Positions 48,270-59,580 of a stretch of DNA of 60,000 nucleotides are shown piece after piece. The first letter of the stretch is position 1. Each line of letters opens with the position of its first letter. The stretch lies in the NCBI GenBank assembly GCA_009760855.2, contig WPIO01000026.1:2309501-2369500 (forward strand). Reading direction: 5' to 3'. The position numbers were made by a program, and so were the translations under genes. This DNA comes from Cristatella mucedo. Lineage: Eukaryota; Bryozoa; Phylactolaemata; Cristatellidae. The notes under the pieces were generated by a model that saw only the letters and a list, made by a program, of their open reading frames with translations, had not been told where the DNA came from and made no database searches.

Positions 48270-49250
48270 ATGACCGAGATTTTTTGGTGCTCCCTTTCGC
48301 TTTCAATGAGAACTTCTGCATTTCCATTGAAATTTGCTTCTCTTCCTAAAAGAAACTCAAATGCGACAGGTTGTATGCAGGAGACTTATTAGATCAAAAA
48401 CTGGGTTGCAGTAAGGTTCATGTCATTACCTGTTCACAAGGACCCAAAAGTTTAAGGATACGTAGGTGGGTTAGCCTCTTTCATTGCCCACTCTGAAAAA
48501 TAATAAATATCCTAAGGGCCAAAAAATTAGTCTTTTTGATGCTTTATATATTCTTAAATAAAAGGTTAGAATAAGGTTAGAAATACAATGGAATTTTCAA
48601 AACACAATTGAGTTACAGACGTAACACAGAATTCAATTGCAGCGATGCGTTAGCTCACTAGTTGAGGATTGAAGTTGATCAGTGAGGCAACCGAACAACA
48701 GTGGATGGAGAGGTGGGTTATGTGACTTTAGGCGTGAATGGAAATTTAATAAGATCTGTAAATCGGCGCAGAAGAATTAACACGCCTTAAGGATGAGACA
48801 GACACGGCAAGGATCGATAGATAAGACTTGGATGTGGCTAAGGTACTTGTTCGTAGGCGCCACTAGGATTTTAGATTATGCGTTTGTGACAGCACCAAAT
48901 TTTATAAAGGCTACACTTGGCCATAGCGATGACGGATTCATGTTACCTACGATAATCCTTCTACCAAAGAGTAGGGAAAGTCAATCCTTATTTCTTATAC
49001 GTTTTACTTCTTATAGCTTTCGCAATATTTTCCATCCTACTCCAACGTGTCGGTTCAACTGTAGGCCATCTGAGTGTAGGCATACCTAGCCATTTTCCCA
49101 AGGAGAAAATCTGTCTACAACTTCAACAGCCTTTTACAGTATGGATTTAGAGGCCGGTCCGGCTCTTTCTTAGCGCTTCTTTGATAACAACTTTCAGTGC
49201 CGAACTTAAATGTGCAAAAACTTAGAAGCTCATTAGATGCTAATCCCGCC
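48270..49250. other. Intergenic or intronic, no feature supported
   Basis: AT-rich sequence with a single minisatellite-like CCTAAGGGCC near 48,514. No exon or transposon end is recognised. Confidence 0.45.
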
Positions 49251-50099
49251 AAAGTTTAACAGTTTGCATGTAGAAAGGGACAGACTCATAACTCGCTGGC
49301 TTCAGCCGCTCCACTGGGAGCTATTCGACCCTTATATCGTTCTGAGTCAGACGATAAATCCATAATGATGATTTTGCACACTTCGCTTGTGAGGCGATCT
49401 ATAGAGTCTTGATTCAAGCTAAGTCCAGCCCAGCGGCCAGCAAGGACACAACTTTGGCTAGCGCGATTACCGCTGGTGCGCTCCCTGATGACCTGAGTGT
49501 GCATATTTTGGATGCTCGAGCTGCCCCCTTTTGTCGACTGAGCGATGGCTGTTCGGCAGCCCGTTTCACATCTGCCCAGCTACAGCCAGTCGTCTGGTGA
49601 GCTCTATGATAGCCGGACTTGCAGCCGACGACTGCCAATTTTCAATTTTGAATTTGAAGCCTTGAGATACTAGCACGGACACCTGCTGTTGGTTCGCTAG
49701 TGCTCAGGGATCGCCTTAGCCTGAGGCGAGCATCGCTCACCTTGTGGCCGGACAGCTTTCCCTGGCGAGACCAATATAAACAACAAACTCGTACACTATT
49801 CAACGGTCATCGTAGCATCTTGCACCCTTTCTTGAGAGACTAAATCGTCAAATGGAAAGTCAGAAAGCGTACATGCAACATATCAACTAGTTTGTCATAC
49901 TCACGGAGTCTTTGGCAGGAAGCTAGGCAAAATTCTGTTGGCTGAGTCACGGCTCATCAGGACCGTGCCTGTCGATCGATACTTGGGGTCCTAAAAATAG
50001 CTGCTCTTCACTGTGATGCACTGCAACACAACTGATGTTTCCAGAATATGCATAAGAAAACTGCAGTTTAGATTCTAAATTACATTGAATGATGATACT

Positions 50100-51284
50100 A
50101 ATGAACCAACCAAATTTTATTCGATTGGGCTTCTGTGTTCTCATGCCTCTAGTGACCCAGCAAAGATTGCAGCTCCATATAGTCAAACAGCGACTCCTGT
50201 GCAATTTTTACATAAAACGTTTGCGCGTGTGTGCTAAGTATTTCTAATTACCGAGAACTCTATACCAGACTAACCCACTGATGCTCAGCGATCTTCCGTC
50301 TCATGATATGACCTCAGATGGTCCGGCCTGAATAAAATGGAATGAAAACTAAAGTTGTGCAACGCCTACGGGCAAAATGGCAGTTGCATCGCAGCTGAAA
50401 TTCGTATTAAACACGCTAACAGGGCGATTGGAAACAATACCATATTAACTCCAATGCACTATGCCTTTAGATTATTTTCGTTAACCCGAAACAGTTTTTG
50501 GTAATGTGTTATCAAAACTGCAGTTGTGTGGTGCCTATTGGTTGGTAAATAGCAGCTGCATCTCAATTCACTCTGTAGAGAGGCTGGCTGGCTGCCTGCT
50601 TGCCTGCCTAGGCCATCGGGAGGGGACATAGTAAAGTGAACAGTCATGCGCGATCTAATAAAATTTAGTGAGTACGCTTTCTATAATGGAAAATAAAAAC
50701 CAACGTCGCAGGAGCTTCTTGTGGAAATGTAAGCTGCATCTCACTTGAAATATATTTGTAGGCTGGCCTGGCCAATGGAGGCCATATCAGGAGAATTCGA
50801 ACGTCAAATTGTATCAGGTTAAGGTGGTAAACCTGAAGCATGGTTTTCCATAATGAGGAATCACAAACGCAATAGTCCGACCACTCTTGTTAATATGGCT
50901 GTTGTGTTACAGCTTCAATGTGACAGGAGCCTGGCTGGTACCAACCCCTGGAGGCCATAGCATGAGAACCCCTTTATGCCGTGGAATTTGGTACGTAAAC
51001 TCAAAGCACTCTTGTATCTAATTTCAGAAACCGTTGCTGCGTGACGTCAAGTTTGAGAATAGCAGCTGTATCCTAGTTCAAAATAGATCTGTGTTTCCAA
51101 TAATTTGAGTTCAAATCTATAGCTGCGGCGTCTGCTTCGCAGTCCGTGGCACGGAGCATTGAGCGGGACGCTCGACGGACAATTTTCAAGAACGAAAGGC
51201 ATATTTTTACAAACACTTGTAATTTGTTGAGTAAATCCATAACTTTGTACATTTATATTCGTCTTATATATTGAAAATATATAC

Positions 51285-51338
<54 letters not shown>

Positions 51339-51940
51339 GTATATATTTTATAATGTATATATATATATGTACATATATATATATATATAACTGTATATAT
51401 TTGTAGCTTTTCTATAGCTTGTAATCAAAAACGCTGACCATTGCGACGTCTATCGTTGCAATAGAAACTCTCTGGCTATGTGAATAATTAGGAGGTCTGG
51501 ATAGCCCGGGTCACTGGAGGCTATTGCGTGAGACCAGCTATTGCGTGAGACCAAATTGACGTGCAGTTTTTGTGGGTCAACCTGGGCGATTATTTTCTAC
51601 AATGAGGAATAAAAATCGCAGCTTAACTAAGTTCATTTCGGAAATGGCAGCTGCGACGCCATCGGAATATCCGGGGATGCGACCTGGGTCAGGCAATTTG
51701 AGGTGTGAGCTTAAGAACCTGAGAGCGCGTAGCGCGACTGAGTGCCGAAACCTGGAACATTGTTTGCAATAATTTTTATAAAAACCGCAGCTAAATAAAG
51801 CGTTTTGTAGAAATGGCAGCTGTATTTCAGTTGGAATACTCAGCACTGCCATTTAGGGCAGGCTATCCGAGGTGGTAGCCGGAGAAATGGAAAGAGCATT
51901 CGGCTGAAATTTAGTAGCAAAACCTGGTATGACAAAGATA
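50100..51940. repeat. Tandem array, ~172 bp period (family S2), upstream of PAN gene copy 2
   Basis: It has the same unit landmarks as 2,365-5,300: GGCCAATGGAGGCCATATCA near 50,775, CCCCTGGAGGCCATAGCATG near 50,945, GGTCACTGGAGGCTATTGCG near 51,510, with AATAAAAATCGCAG between. Individual units can be paired with specific units of copy 1 (for example 50,590 with 2,830), so the array was duplicated as a block. Confidence 0.7.
51270..51400. repeat. (AT)n tract with palindromic arms
   Basis: About 55 bp of pure AT is flanked by TATACATTATA on one side and TATAATGTATA on the other, with further AT runs to 51,390. It is a self-complementary, cruciform-prone sequence inside the S2 array. Confidence 0.93.
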
Positions 51941-51941
51941 G

Positions 51942-52990
51942 GATATCACGTATATGCTGACAATACTCCGCTATATTTTCCATTCAGAACGTCAGAATCT
52001 GCTGCAGCAACTGATAAACTGGATGCTTGCCTTGCTGAATTCCGACCCTGGACGTCGGAAAACTTCTTGAAACTAAATGACGATAAAAGAGAACTGCTGC
52101 TCATAGGACACCCTAAGCGCGTGGCTGGAATTAAAGACTTTGCTCTTCCAATAGCTAATGCTGTCGTGCTACCTTCACCACGTGCTCGAAATTTAGGTGT
52201 CGTTTTCGACAGCTGCCTAAATTGTAAAAGCTTCATTCAGAAGACTGCTTCTACAGCTAAACCATCACGTCCGACCGGTGTCAAAGATTAGGAGCAGCCT
52301 TTCGCAGTGGCTTTCAAAAATTTAACAATCTCCTTAGTTCTGTCTTCTGTCTCTTATTGTAACTTTCTAATTACTGGGCTACCAAAAATAGCAACTAGGC
52401 CATGCAACTGGCTATTAATGTGGCTGCAGGGCTAATTTTCAAGTTCCAGAGCTTTGACCACGTATCTCTTTTGCTAAAGGAGCTAGGATGGCTACTGGAT
52501 GATCACCGGATACAGAGTAAACTTCTTATGCTGACCCAAAGGCTAGCCACGGCTTGGCTCCTCCGTACGTAGCTGGACTGCTGCATCAGTTTCAGCCTCT
52601 TCGTGCCCTCAGGTCTGGTACGGACAATAACTAGCTGTTCCATTCCTCCGCTTAAAGACCGTTGGCGACAGAAGCTTTAGCTCTGCAGGTCCGAGACTGT
52701 GAAACTCGCTTCCACAATTCTTTTGCACCGATAACTACTCTCCTACTGCCGACTATGGCTCATCCTTTTCAGCGGTCCGGAGATGCTTCTTTCATGCTAC
52801 TCACTACCTTAGCTGGTCTCCTGACTCTGCTATGCTTCCCACTTTCTCTTCGTTGGGTGATATGAAGTCTGCTAGCTACCGAATGCGTACCAAAAGCCGC
52901 TAACGCAATGAGTTCACTGTAAAAAAACAATTAACATGCCTAACACCCGCATCATCGTTTTGGCTCTGTGGAGTTACAGACGGAAAAAAA
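51942..52990 (+). mobile_element. LINE-A 5'-truncated copy
   Basis: It starts within the YADD region (ISYHVYADNT: the frame 51,929-52,291 reads YHVYADNTPLYFPFR) and continues through LKLNDDKRELLLIGHPKRVA and NLGVVFDSCLNCKS to GGAGTTACAGACGGAAAAAA at 52,970. YADD has become YADN. It is absent from the equivalent place in copy 1. Confidence 0.88.
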
Positions 52991-53660
52991 TTGCATTTAA
53001 TAACTATTCCGCTCATTTTAAATCTAAATCCCTAATTTGAAAAGCCTTTTGCGGAATTAACGCCTGTGCCGGGCAACCAGAGGGCTTAGTATGAAAAAGC
53101 GCGAGCTTGATCGCATTCAATCGCGCGGCTAAATCACGTGTACTCTGCCATTGGACACTGCCCCAACCTTTTTTTGCATCCGTTTCCCTTACATTGCAGT
53201 TGACGTCTTCGGAAATAGCTGACCGGCCGGCATCCAGGCCGTCACTGGCTTGCTTGTGCCGCCAGGCAGTAAAGAGAGCTACACGAGCTACGAGCTGCAA
53301 GCGGTTCGCAGTGCGGCCCACTGCTACAGCCTGTGCCGGGCTATGACGGCCGTCTGTCACATGTTTGCCTACCACTCACAGCTGCTCCAGTGCAATGTGT
53401 ATGATGTCGACTTCTATGGCACCTGGACGATGGTGTCAAGCAGTGATGGCAACTGGACCAGCTACTATGCCCAGCAAATTGGTAAGAACCAAGAGCAAGT
53501 GCAACATTAAAAGATGAGATGCAGACAGACGGCAATAGATAGATGGAAGCAATTGATAGAAAGAGTTTGAGAGTATGAAAAAAGATGGAAGGAGTGGTGA
53601 GACCGGAGTTGGAAAATGAATAAAAGTAAGAAAAAAAATTCAAAGCATAGGGAAACCATC

Positions 53661-53667
53661 ACACACG

Positions 53668-53698
<31 letters not shown>

Positions 53699-53776
53699 GC
53701 ACCCACTCACTCCCGTACGCACACACGCTCTCACCTAAGCACGTATGCACTTACGAATGTGCACACACACATGCAA

Positions 53777-53812
<36 letters not shown>
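53661..53812. repeat. (CA)n microsatellites in intron of copy 2
   Basis: Two CA runs (about 53,661-53,692 and 53,778-53,812) lie with CA-rich sequence between. They occupy the intron that in copy 1 holds (GA)n and (GT)n. Confidence 0.95.
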
Positions 53813-53816
<4 letters not shown>

Positions 53817-54736
53817 GCACGCAGAGGGGATAGGTATAGTGAGCTTAAGCTTTTAAGAAGGTTGAGAAGGGAAAGATGAACACTGAAACGTAAAAAGAGT
53901 GATAAATCACGAGTCAACAAATAAAAAAAATTTATCGGCAATACATTGACAAGTGGATCAATAGGTGAGAGGGACTAAGAGAAAACTATAGCTACCGAGA
54001 GAGATGAAAAAAAGGAAATGAATTTGGAGATATGCTGATGAAGGGATGATTGAGGTTCTGCAGTTCTTAGATTCTCGGTAACTCGTGGTTTATCAACGAG
54101 CTGAATCGAGTTCTCTAGAAACTCATGTGCAACAATCTAGAAACTCAACTCATCTCATCTGAAACAATCGGCACCAACTTTCCAGTGACATCTTTGTCTG
54201 CAGACGGCTGGAAGCTGCTCTACAAGATCAGCAAGGGCGTCGGGGTGAACGCCTCGAATGCTCTGCTTGTCAACCCCGGCAACCAAATCGCACGTGCCAT
54301 TGAGATAGCAAAGGATGCGGTGTGTGCCTGCTCCTTGAAGAAAGGAATTTTGGACGTTTGGTCAAGCTTTCCCATCATACAGGTGCCTTGGGCGAAGAGG
54401 CAACAGCTGCTGCAGCTGCCACTTTAGGAACCGGATTTTTCACTGTGTATGCTTGCAGATGCAGCCGCAGGGCTACCGATAGAATTAATCGTTTCAATTG
54501 TTTGTTACAGTGGTGCGTTCCACTTTGATCGCTTTCACTATTAGTCTCATACAGTGCTTTCTATCGGCCCAGGTATCACTCGTTCTAGCTACAGCCGGTG
54601 TGACTATGAAGTACGTGAACTTCTCAACGACTAGCACCGATAATGTGGTCACGTTCTTCGTGCAGTCAAAGATTGCTTCCGGCAGCTGGAGCTATCTCTC
54701 AGCAGCGTATGTGCCTCTCTAGGGCATGAACATGGG

Positions 54737-56114
54737 GTAGGTGACCAGCATGAGGGCCTTGAGCCAAGAGAAGCGACCTTGGACAACAAGCAGATAACAA
54801 CAGGCACTGCTGCTACGGACGCCAAACATTCGTTTCGAGTTACTGTGTGCACCCGACAGGACTGATTATTTAAGACCACTAAACAACCAATTCTGAAAAC
54901 GAAATGACTGCACAAGTAGGCTTAACCCATGCAACACGTACGTTGAGGTCGAGCTGACGGACCGTACTTTGTAGACGGCCAATTAAATGGCATCCTCGAG
55001 ACTTTAGAAGTTCTCATAGGCTACTTATTCCTCCGCTTAGCAAAAATATCATACTGGATGATCACCGAGCGATGGCAGCTAGTACTTTGAGCAATACCTG
55101 TAATGCATACACAATCAAAGCAAGTCACTGTGATACGAGGAATTAGAGAACAATATAAACGAGGGAGTGTCGGGAAATCTCGAACAGTACTAACAAGTGA
55201 GAGCGTTAGAAACTCATAATCTTTGCTCACTGAGCCCCATAAACGATGCTGCGCCAAGTTTGGGCTCCTTTCTTACAGGTCGAGCCGTCAGCAGTAGGCG
55301 TTGGCGGTGTCCTAAAATTAGGTAAGCCTGGCTCCATGCTCACTGAGAATTCCTCCTCAAGTTTAAAGATGGCGTAAACTATTAAGGCACACATCCAAAA
55401 TGAGGAGGCATTGCAAGCAGAATTTCTTAACGAACAAGCTGTCGGGCCTCATCAGGTTCGTTGGTATTTACATCACTCTCGAGGCCATATGGTTCATACT
55501 TTACTACAGCTCACGATTAATTTAGACAGTGGTGTAGAATATCCGTGTGTCTGCCTTAAGGACTAGATGATGCTTGCTTAGGCTGGAGGCGCCGACTTTA
55601 ATTGCAGACAGCCGAAAATGAATGCATATGCTATTTTTTACGGCACATACGACTTTTCGAGCATTTAAATTAAATTTAGCTTAGAATTACGAATGTTGAA
55701 CTTAATAGAAGTACCTGACGTATTTTGTTCTTCTGGTGTTCCCTACGCTATGCCCAAACTTGAAGTCGACATTTTGATCAGGCATAAGCAACATGAAAAA
55801 TTTATGTTCCTCATATTATTTCTATCCCTTGAATAAGCCGAAACATCTTTAACTTGTCTAATTAGGAAATTTTAAATGTTTCGGAAACTATTATGGGGCA
55901 CAAAATGTGACACTACAGCTAATCGGAAACTAATGGACTGAGACCTCAGAATGGGGTTTATCACTGACTTCGCCATCTACCTGACTTTTTTCGTCTAGGC
56001 AATTTGCCGTGACCAGGCAATAATGCAATCTATTGCCTTGGATTATATCAGCACTGAATCCCGCTATTTATCAAGCAGCCTGAATGGCATTATTGGTCGA
56101 TGCACTTTTTTCAG
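54737..56114. other. Intron of PAN copy 2, no further feature
   Basis: Its first 60 bases remain almost identical to the copy 1 intron (GTAGGTGACCAGCATGAGGG) and then it diverges. I see no gene or transposon in it. Confidence 0.5.
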
Positions 56115-57145
56115 CACGTCCTCATCCAATATGTACGGTCGCTACTATTTGATCTTGAGAGATTCTTACGTTGACTACAAAACTGATGATGGGTGGCTGT
56201 CGGTGAACGGCCAGGGCACTTCTGGGTGCACCTACGACACCAAGCCGGTACCCCAGTACGCTTATGCCAACCGCTCTACTTACGATTACTTCATCAACGG
56301 TAATCTCGCATGGGTCTTGAGGTATTAGTAGTGGACAGTTGCATTGCAATGATAAACTGATGAGCACCGGTTTCTTGAGCCATTGCCACGAGTGCTCAAG
56401 AGCGAGTCTGTTTCGGCGTAAGGCGTCAGCTGATACTCGTCTCGTTACTGCAGCTGCCTTCGCCGATGCGCTCCTGTTGTACGGCGAGATGTGAGCCACT
56501 GAATTCGCCCCAGTTTTCGCACGAGCCTGAACTACAGTCAAACGACATAGAGATTAAAGACGTCACAGCTGGTGGTCAAAGGATTGGACGATCAAGGACG
56601 TCGGGCTGGAGGATGGATCAGTGCATCGGATGAGGCTAGTAGGCCAATACGGTAAGAGTATGCTTTTTAGTTTCTCGACCACTTTCTTATTTCCTAACGA
56701 ATTTCAGCGTTTTTAGTCAATTTATTGCACAAATTATGAAATGCAAACCACAGCCTACCTGATATCACATTGCATAAGCTATTTTCAGAAAAACCCCTGT
56801 TTTAGGGCGATCATTTACAATAAACCTTGGCTCTCTCACTCAGTCCTGATTGATCTAATCGGGCCCTGTGGCTCATGAGCTGAAGTTGCTAGTAGTTGTG
56901 AGCACTGGCTGTAGCAGAAAATAGTGTGAGATGAAGCTAAGGTCCTCAGAAGTCCCACGTACTCTGCATTCAAAATCGGTAGTTAATAGCCTAGAGCTTA
57001 TCACTTGTGCTTTCAGACTAGCTGTTGTTGCTGTAAGAGCGCCTTTTCGATACCGTTTGGCGTCACCGAGGTAGTGACTAGAGGAAGCGGCGAGTAGGGA
57101 AGGCAAGAGATCTACTCCCCCACCAGGCCAAGCATCATGCCACCC

Positions 57146-57412
57146 ACTTTTCGGAATCCAACAGTCTACAAATACCTCGTACAAACCTCAAATCCTTTGG
57201 ATACAGTGCATTTAGTTCGTATGCTCCCAAAGCCTGTAACTCACTCCCGACTTGCGTCAGAACATCCCCTGACTTGACCACATTTAAAAAGAACTAAAAA
57301 ACAAACCTATTTAGGACAGCATTTAGTGGTTCCCTGTGATTCATGCTTCGTATGCTTATGCGTGCTGACAATGTGCATGCTGCCACTAACCACATTTGGA
57401 TACTGACCCTGT
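57146..57412 (+). mobile_element. LINE-B fragment, both ends truncated
   Basis: CACTTTTCGGAATCCAACAG through GTGCATGCTGCCACTAACCA matches the C-terminal coding region and 3' UTR of LINE-B (reverse complement of 38,160-38,430). The stem-loop and tail are missing. It splits the duplicated flank of the PAN pseudogene and is absent from copy 1. Confidence 0.85.
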
Positions 57413-57604
57413 GATCAAGCTGCCAAGAGAGGGCCGAAAGGGAGCAGCGAAGCGATGCAGCGAAATGAAGTGTCAAACATGGATGTTGAGAGAAAGCGGA
57501 TATTGGAAGTGGTCGGAAAAAAAGTGGAGAGACAACGCTGAAAATGTGAGCTGCCAGAGAGAGCGTGTAGAGGTAGCAATGAAAGGGGGCACCGAGAGAG
57601 AATG

Positions 57605-57616
<12 letters not shown>

Positions 57617-57651
<35 letters not shown>
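57617..57651. repeat. (GT)n/(GA)n run in 3' flank of copy 2
   Basis: A short GT run passes into about 17 GA repeats, equivalent in position to 9,643-9,694. Confidence 0.95.
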
Positions 57652-57659
<8 letters not shown>

Positions 57660-57974
57660 GGAGCGAAACCTTTCTCTTGCCGAGAGCAGTGAGAGTTATA
57701 AGCGAGGCCTCGCTTCATGTGACCAGCGGAAGCTGGAAGAGGCGAAGAGCAAGGGAGAGAGGTTATAAAAATGAGAGAATGTAAAGAGAATGTAAAAATT
57801 AGCAGCGATTAAGCAAAGAGCGACAGTGGATTTTGAAAACAAAAGATTATAATTGCTAATTGCTGCAGAGAGAGGTGGCTTCAAGTATATTGTAACTATA
57901 CCAGCTCTTATGTTGATACTAGGCATCCAGTAAGTAAGTTTGGATCTGATTTTACACCTGATCACAACACATAG

Positions 57975-58258
57975 TCAGCGTTGGTTCGGGTATTATATAT
58001 TGAACTTCTCAGGAATGTAGACTTGGGTAAAGTTTCTCTGATTGCTTTGCTCAATCTCTCGCTGGCGTTTGATGCTTTTGATGCTCGCTCTTTCCGGCTA
58101 ACGTCCGAGGTTCCGAGTCATGAATTATTGTATCCTTTATTGATCACTGCAAGTTCAACCGTGCGTCCTTTACAGCAAACGTAAAGTGCCTAAAAGAGAT
58201 CGAGTTCTCTGAGGGCGCTTTATCAAATGTATTTTTAATATTATCATTTTGTTATATT
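57975..58258 (+). mobile_element. LINE-B remnants: RT motif fragment plus 3' terminus
   Basis: The frame from 57,981 reads LLRNVDLGKVSLIALLNLSL and AFDAFDARSF, a decayed DLSAAFDTIDH block. From about 58,128 the 3' end follows (CAGCAAACGTAAAGTGCC, stem-loop, ATTTTTAATATTATC). The intervening coding sequence is deleted. Confidence 0.8.
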
Positions 58259-58358
58259 AGGCCGTGAAGCCCTCATCGGGTTTGATGTGTATGTTGAGCT
58301 CGCGTGTACGTGCTGTGTGTGACATGCCTAAGCAATTTTATTTCATGGTCCCTAGAGC

Positions 58359-58806
58359 TCACTGCCAGTAGACTCGCTTCACTGTGTCATATTCGTCATC
58401 ACTCCGGGAACTACTGATCGCCATATTGTCGCGTGACGTACGAGCGGACTTACTTGCTTTAATTATATTAGTAGCGATATCACTGAAAGTATGTTCCGAC
58501 ATAGAAATCTCATTTACTGTGCCTAAAAAGCAGAAACGATGCCCAGCAACCGGTCTTTGGAAGGTTAACCTCGAACGTCGTGTCTTCAACCCTGATTGGA
58601 CTGACAAATGATTCTTCGTCCACCAAAGCAACCAAGCCCTGTGTATAGTGTGCAGCCACAACAAAAACTCTTTTAAGCGGCCGAATCTCGAGAGCCAATT
58701 GCAATGCCAAGCAGGCACACACATACAGCGATAATACCGCGGGTGAACGGAAGACCAAGGATGCTCTCCTACAGTCACGGTAGGATAAACGGCTGTCCCT
58801 CTTCAA
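58359..58806 (-). other. Unrecognised coding-like stretch, minus strand
   Basis: One frame (58,510-58,806) reads RPLKRVFVVAAHYTQGLVAL and then VDEESFVSPIRVEDTTFEVN. A second (58,359-58,778) is coding-like only in its last part, NEISMSEHTFSDIATNIIKA onward. A CTTTTTAG that could be an acceptor lies between the two coding-like parts, so two exons or a frameshifted gene are possible. I recognise no family. Confidence 0.25.
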
Positions 58807-59102
58807 GAAGCTAACCTCCTAAGTTTATAAGGCTGTGTAGCGCCCCACTCGTGCCACCTTGAAGCGTCCTTGTTGATTGCGAATAAAATACATCTCTTCA
58901 ATGATGCATACTTGAAATACATTGTATGCTTGCTGCTATTGACGACATTTTTTCCGAAAAATTCTAGGCTTTCGAGGTAATCTCACTGTCTGCCCGCACT
59001 GCAACATTAGACATGGTGGTGCGCAGTCGTTCATGACACCGGTGTTTGATGTTTACGAAGTTAAAAACTCTAAATATATTCTGAATCGCCTTCGACAAGC
59101 GC

Positions 59103-59429
59103 TTATTCCAAATCTTCTTGGACGAGCGCTTTGATGTCTATGATGCTATGCAGGTGGCCATCTTTGTGAGGGGCATCACTCAAGACCTGGAGGTAGTCGT
59201 GGAGTTTATCGTGGAGTTTATCAGCCTCGTCCCTATGAAGCGAATGAGAATTGGCCAAGATTACCTCAATACCCTTGTACCTTCTGTCAGTGGTTTTGGC
59301 CTGTTGAAGCTCGTCTTGGTAAGACCTGCCATGATTGAATCTACCAAATGATTCTTGCACCTGCTCATCAAACACTGCTTCTCTTTGGGCTGTGCACATA
59401 AGACGCACAAGGCGCACAGCATCGTCCAC
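59103..59429 (-). CDS. Unrecognised protein fragment, ~108 codons
   Basis: The frame is complex and hydrophilic (FDEQVQESFGRFNHGRSYQD, QQAKTTDRRYKGIEVILANS, DEADKLHDKLHDYLQVLSDA), with charged, evenly mixed residues, no low complexity, and a TAA stop at 59,103. The first codon is GTG, four codons after an in-frame TGA, so the true upstream part is missing, spliced or shifted. It could be the last exon of a host gene or the tail of a transposon or retrogene protein. No motif lets me choose. Confidence 0.4.
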   Translation of the reverse strand: MDDAVRLVRLMCTAQREAVFDEQVQESFGRFNHGRSYQDELQQAKTTDRRYKGIEVILANSHSLHRDEADKLHDKLHDYLQVLSDAPHKDGHLHSIIDIKALVQEDLE

Positions 59430-59580
59430 CAGGAGTCATTGTGTGCCAGCATGAAGGGCATTATATTTATTGTGGGGAAGTTATTTACTTGCAGCGCTTG
59501 CTCTTCCTCTGAATTACCGCATCTTCAAGCGCATGTGCGAAACTGCAAAGGCTGATTACGGCGATCTGATTTATCGCACT

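Larger units (their letters stand above)
53200..56494 (+). pseudogene. PAN/apple-domain gene, copy 2, with two nonsense codons
   Basis: Exons 53,200-53,481, 54,204-54,382, 54,573-54,736, 56,115-56,299 and 56,454-56,494 correspond one to one with copy 1, with identical phases and lengths except a 3 bp in-frame deletion in exon 4. All splice sites are kept. TGA at 53,220-53,222 replaces GTG near the start of the PAN exon, and TAG at 54,720-54,722 replaces TGG in exon 3. The four PAN cysteines, the WKLLYKISKGVG start and the C-terminal AAFADALLLY are preserved, so inactivation is recent relative to the duplication, or a shorter or edited product exists. Assembly error at both stops is a less likely alternative. 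Confidence 0.82.
49250..57950. repeat. Segmental duplication, copy 2
   Basis: Colinear with 1-10,020. The match includes GGTTCGCTAGTG...CAGG (370 and 49,690), CATCAGGAC...TGCC (630 and 49,955), the ~172 bp array, the five exons, conserved AATAAA signals (9,092 and 56,819) and the purine-rich tail. It differs by lacking 730-2,340 and by its own LINE-A (51,942-52,990) and LINE-B (57,146-57,412) insertions. Confidence 0.8.

Noticed and set aside
48793-49089. 98-codon plus-strand frame
   Set aside because: No motif, no splice context, and composition like the surrounding AT-rich non-coding sequence.
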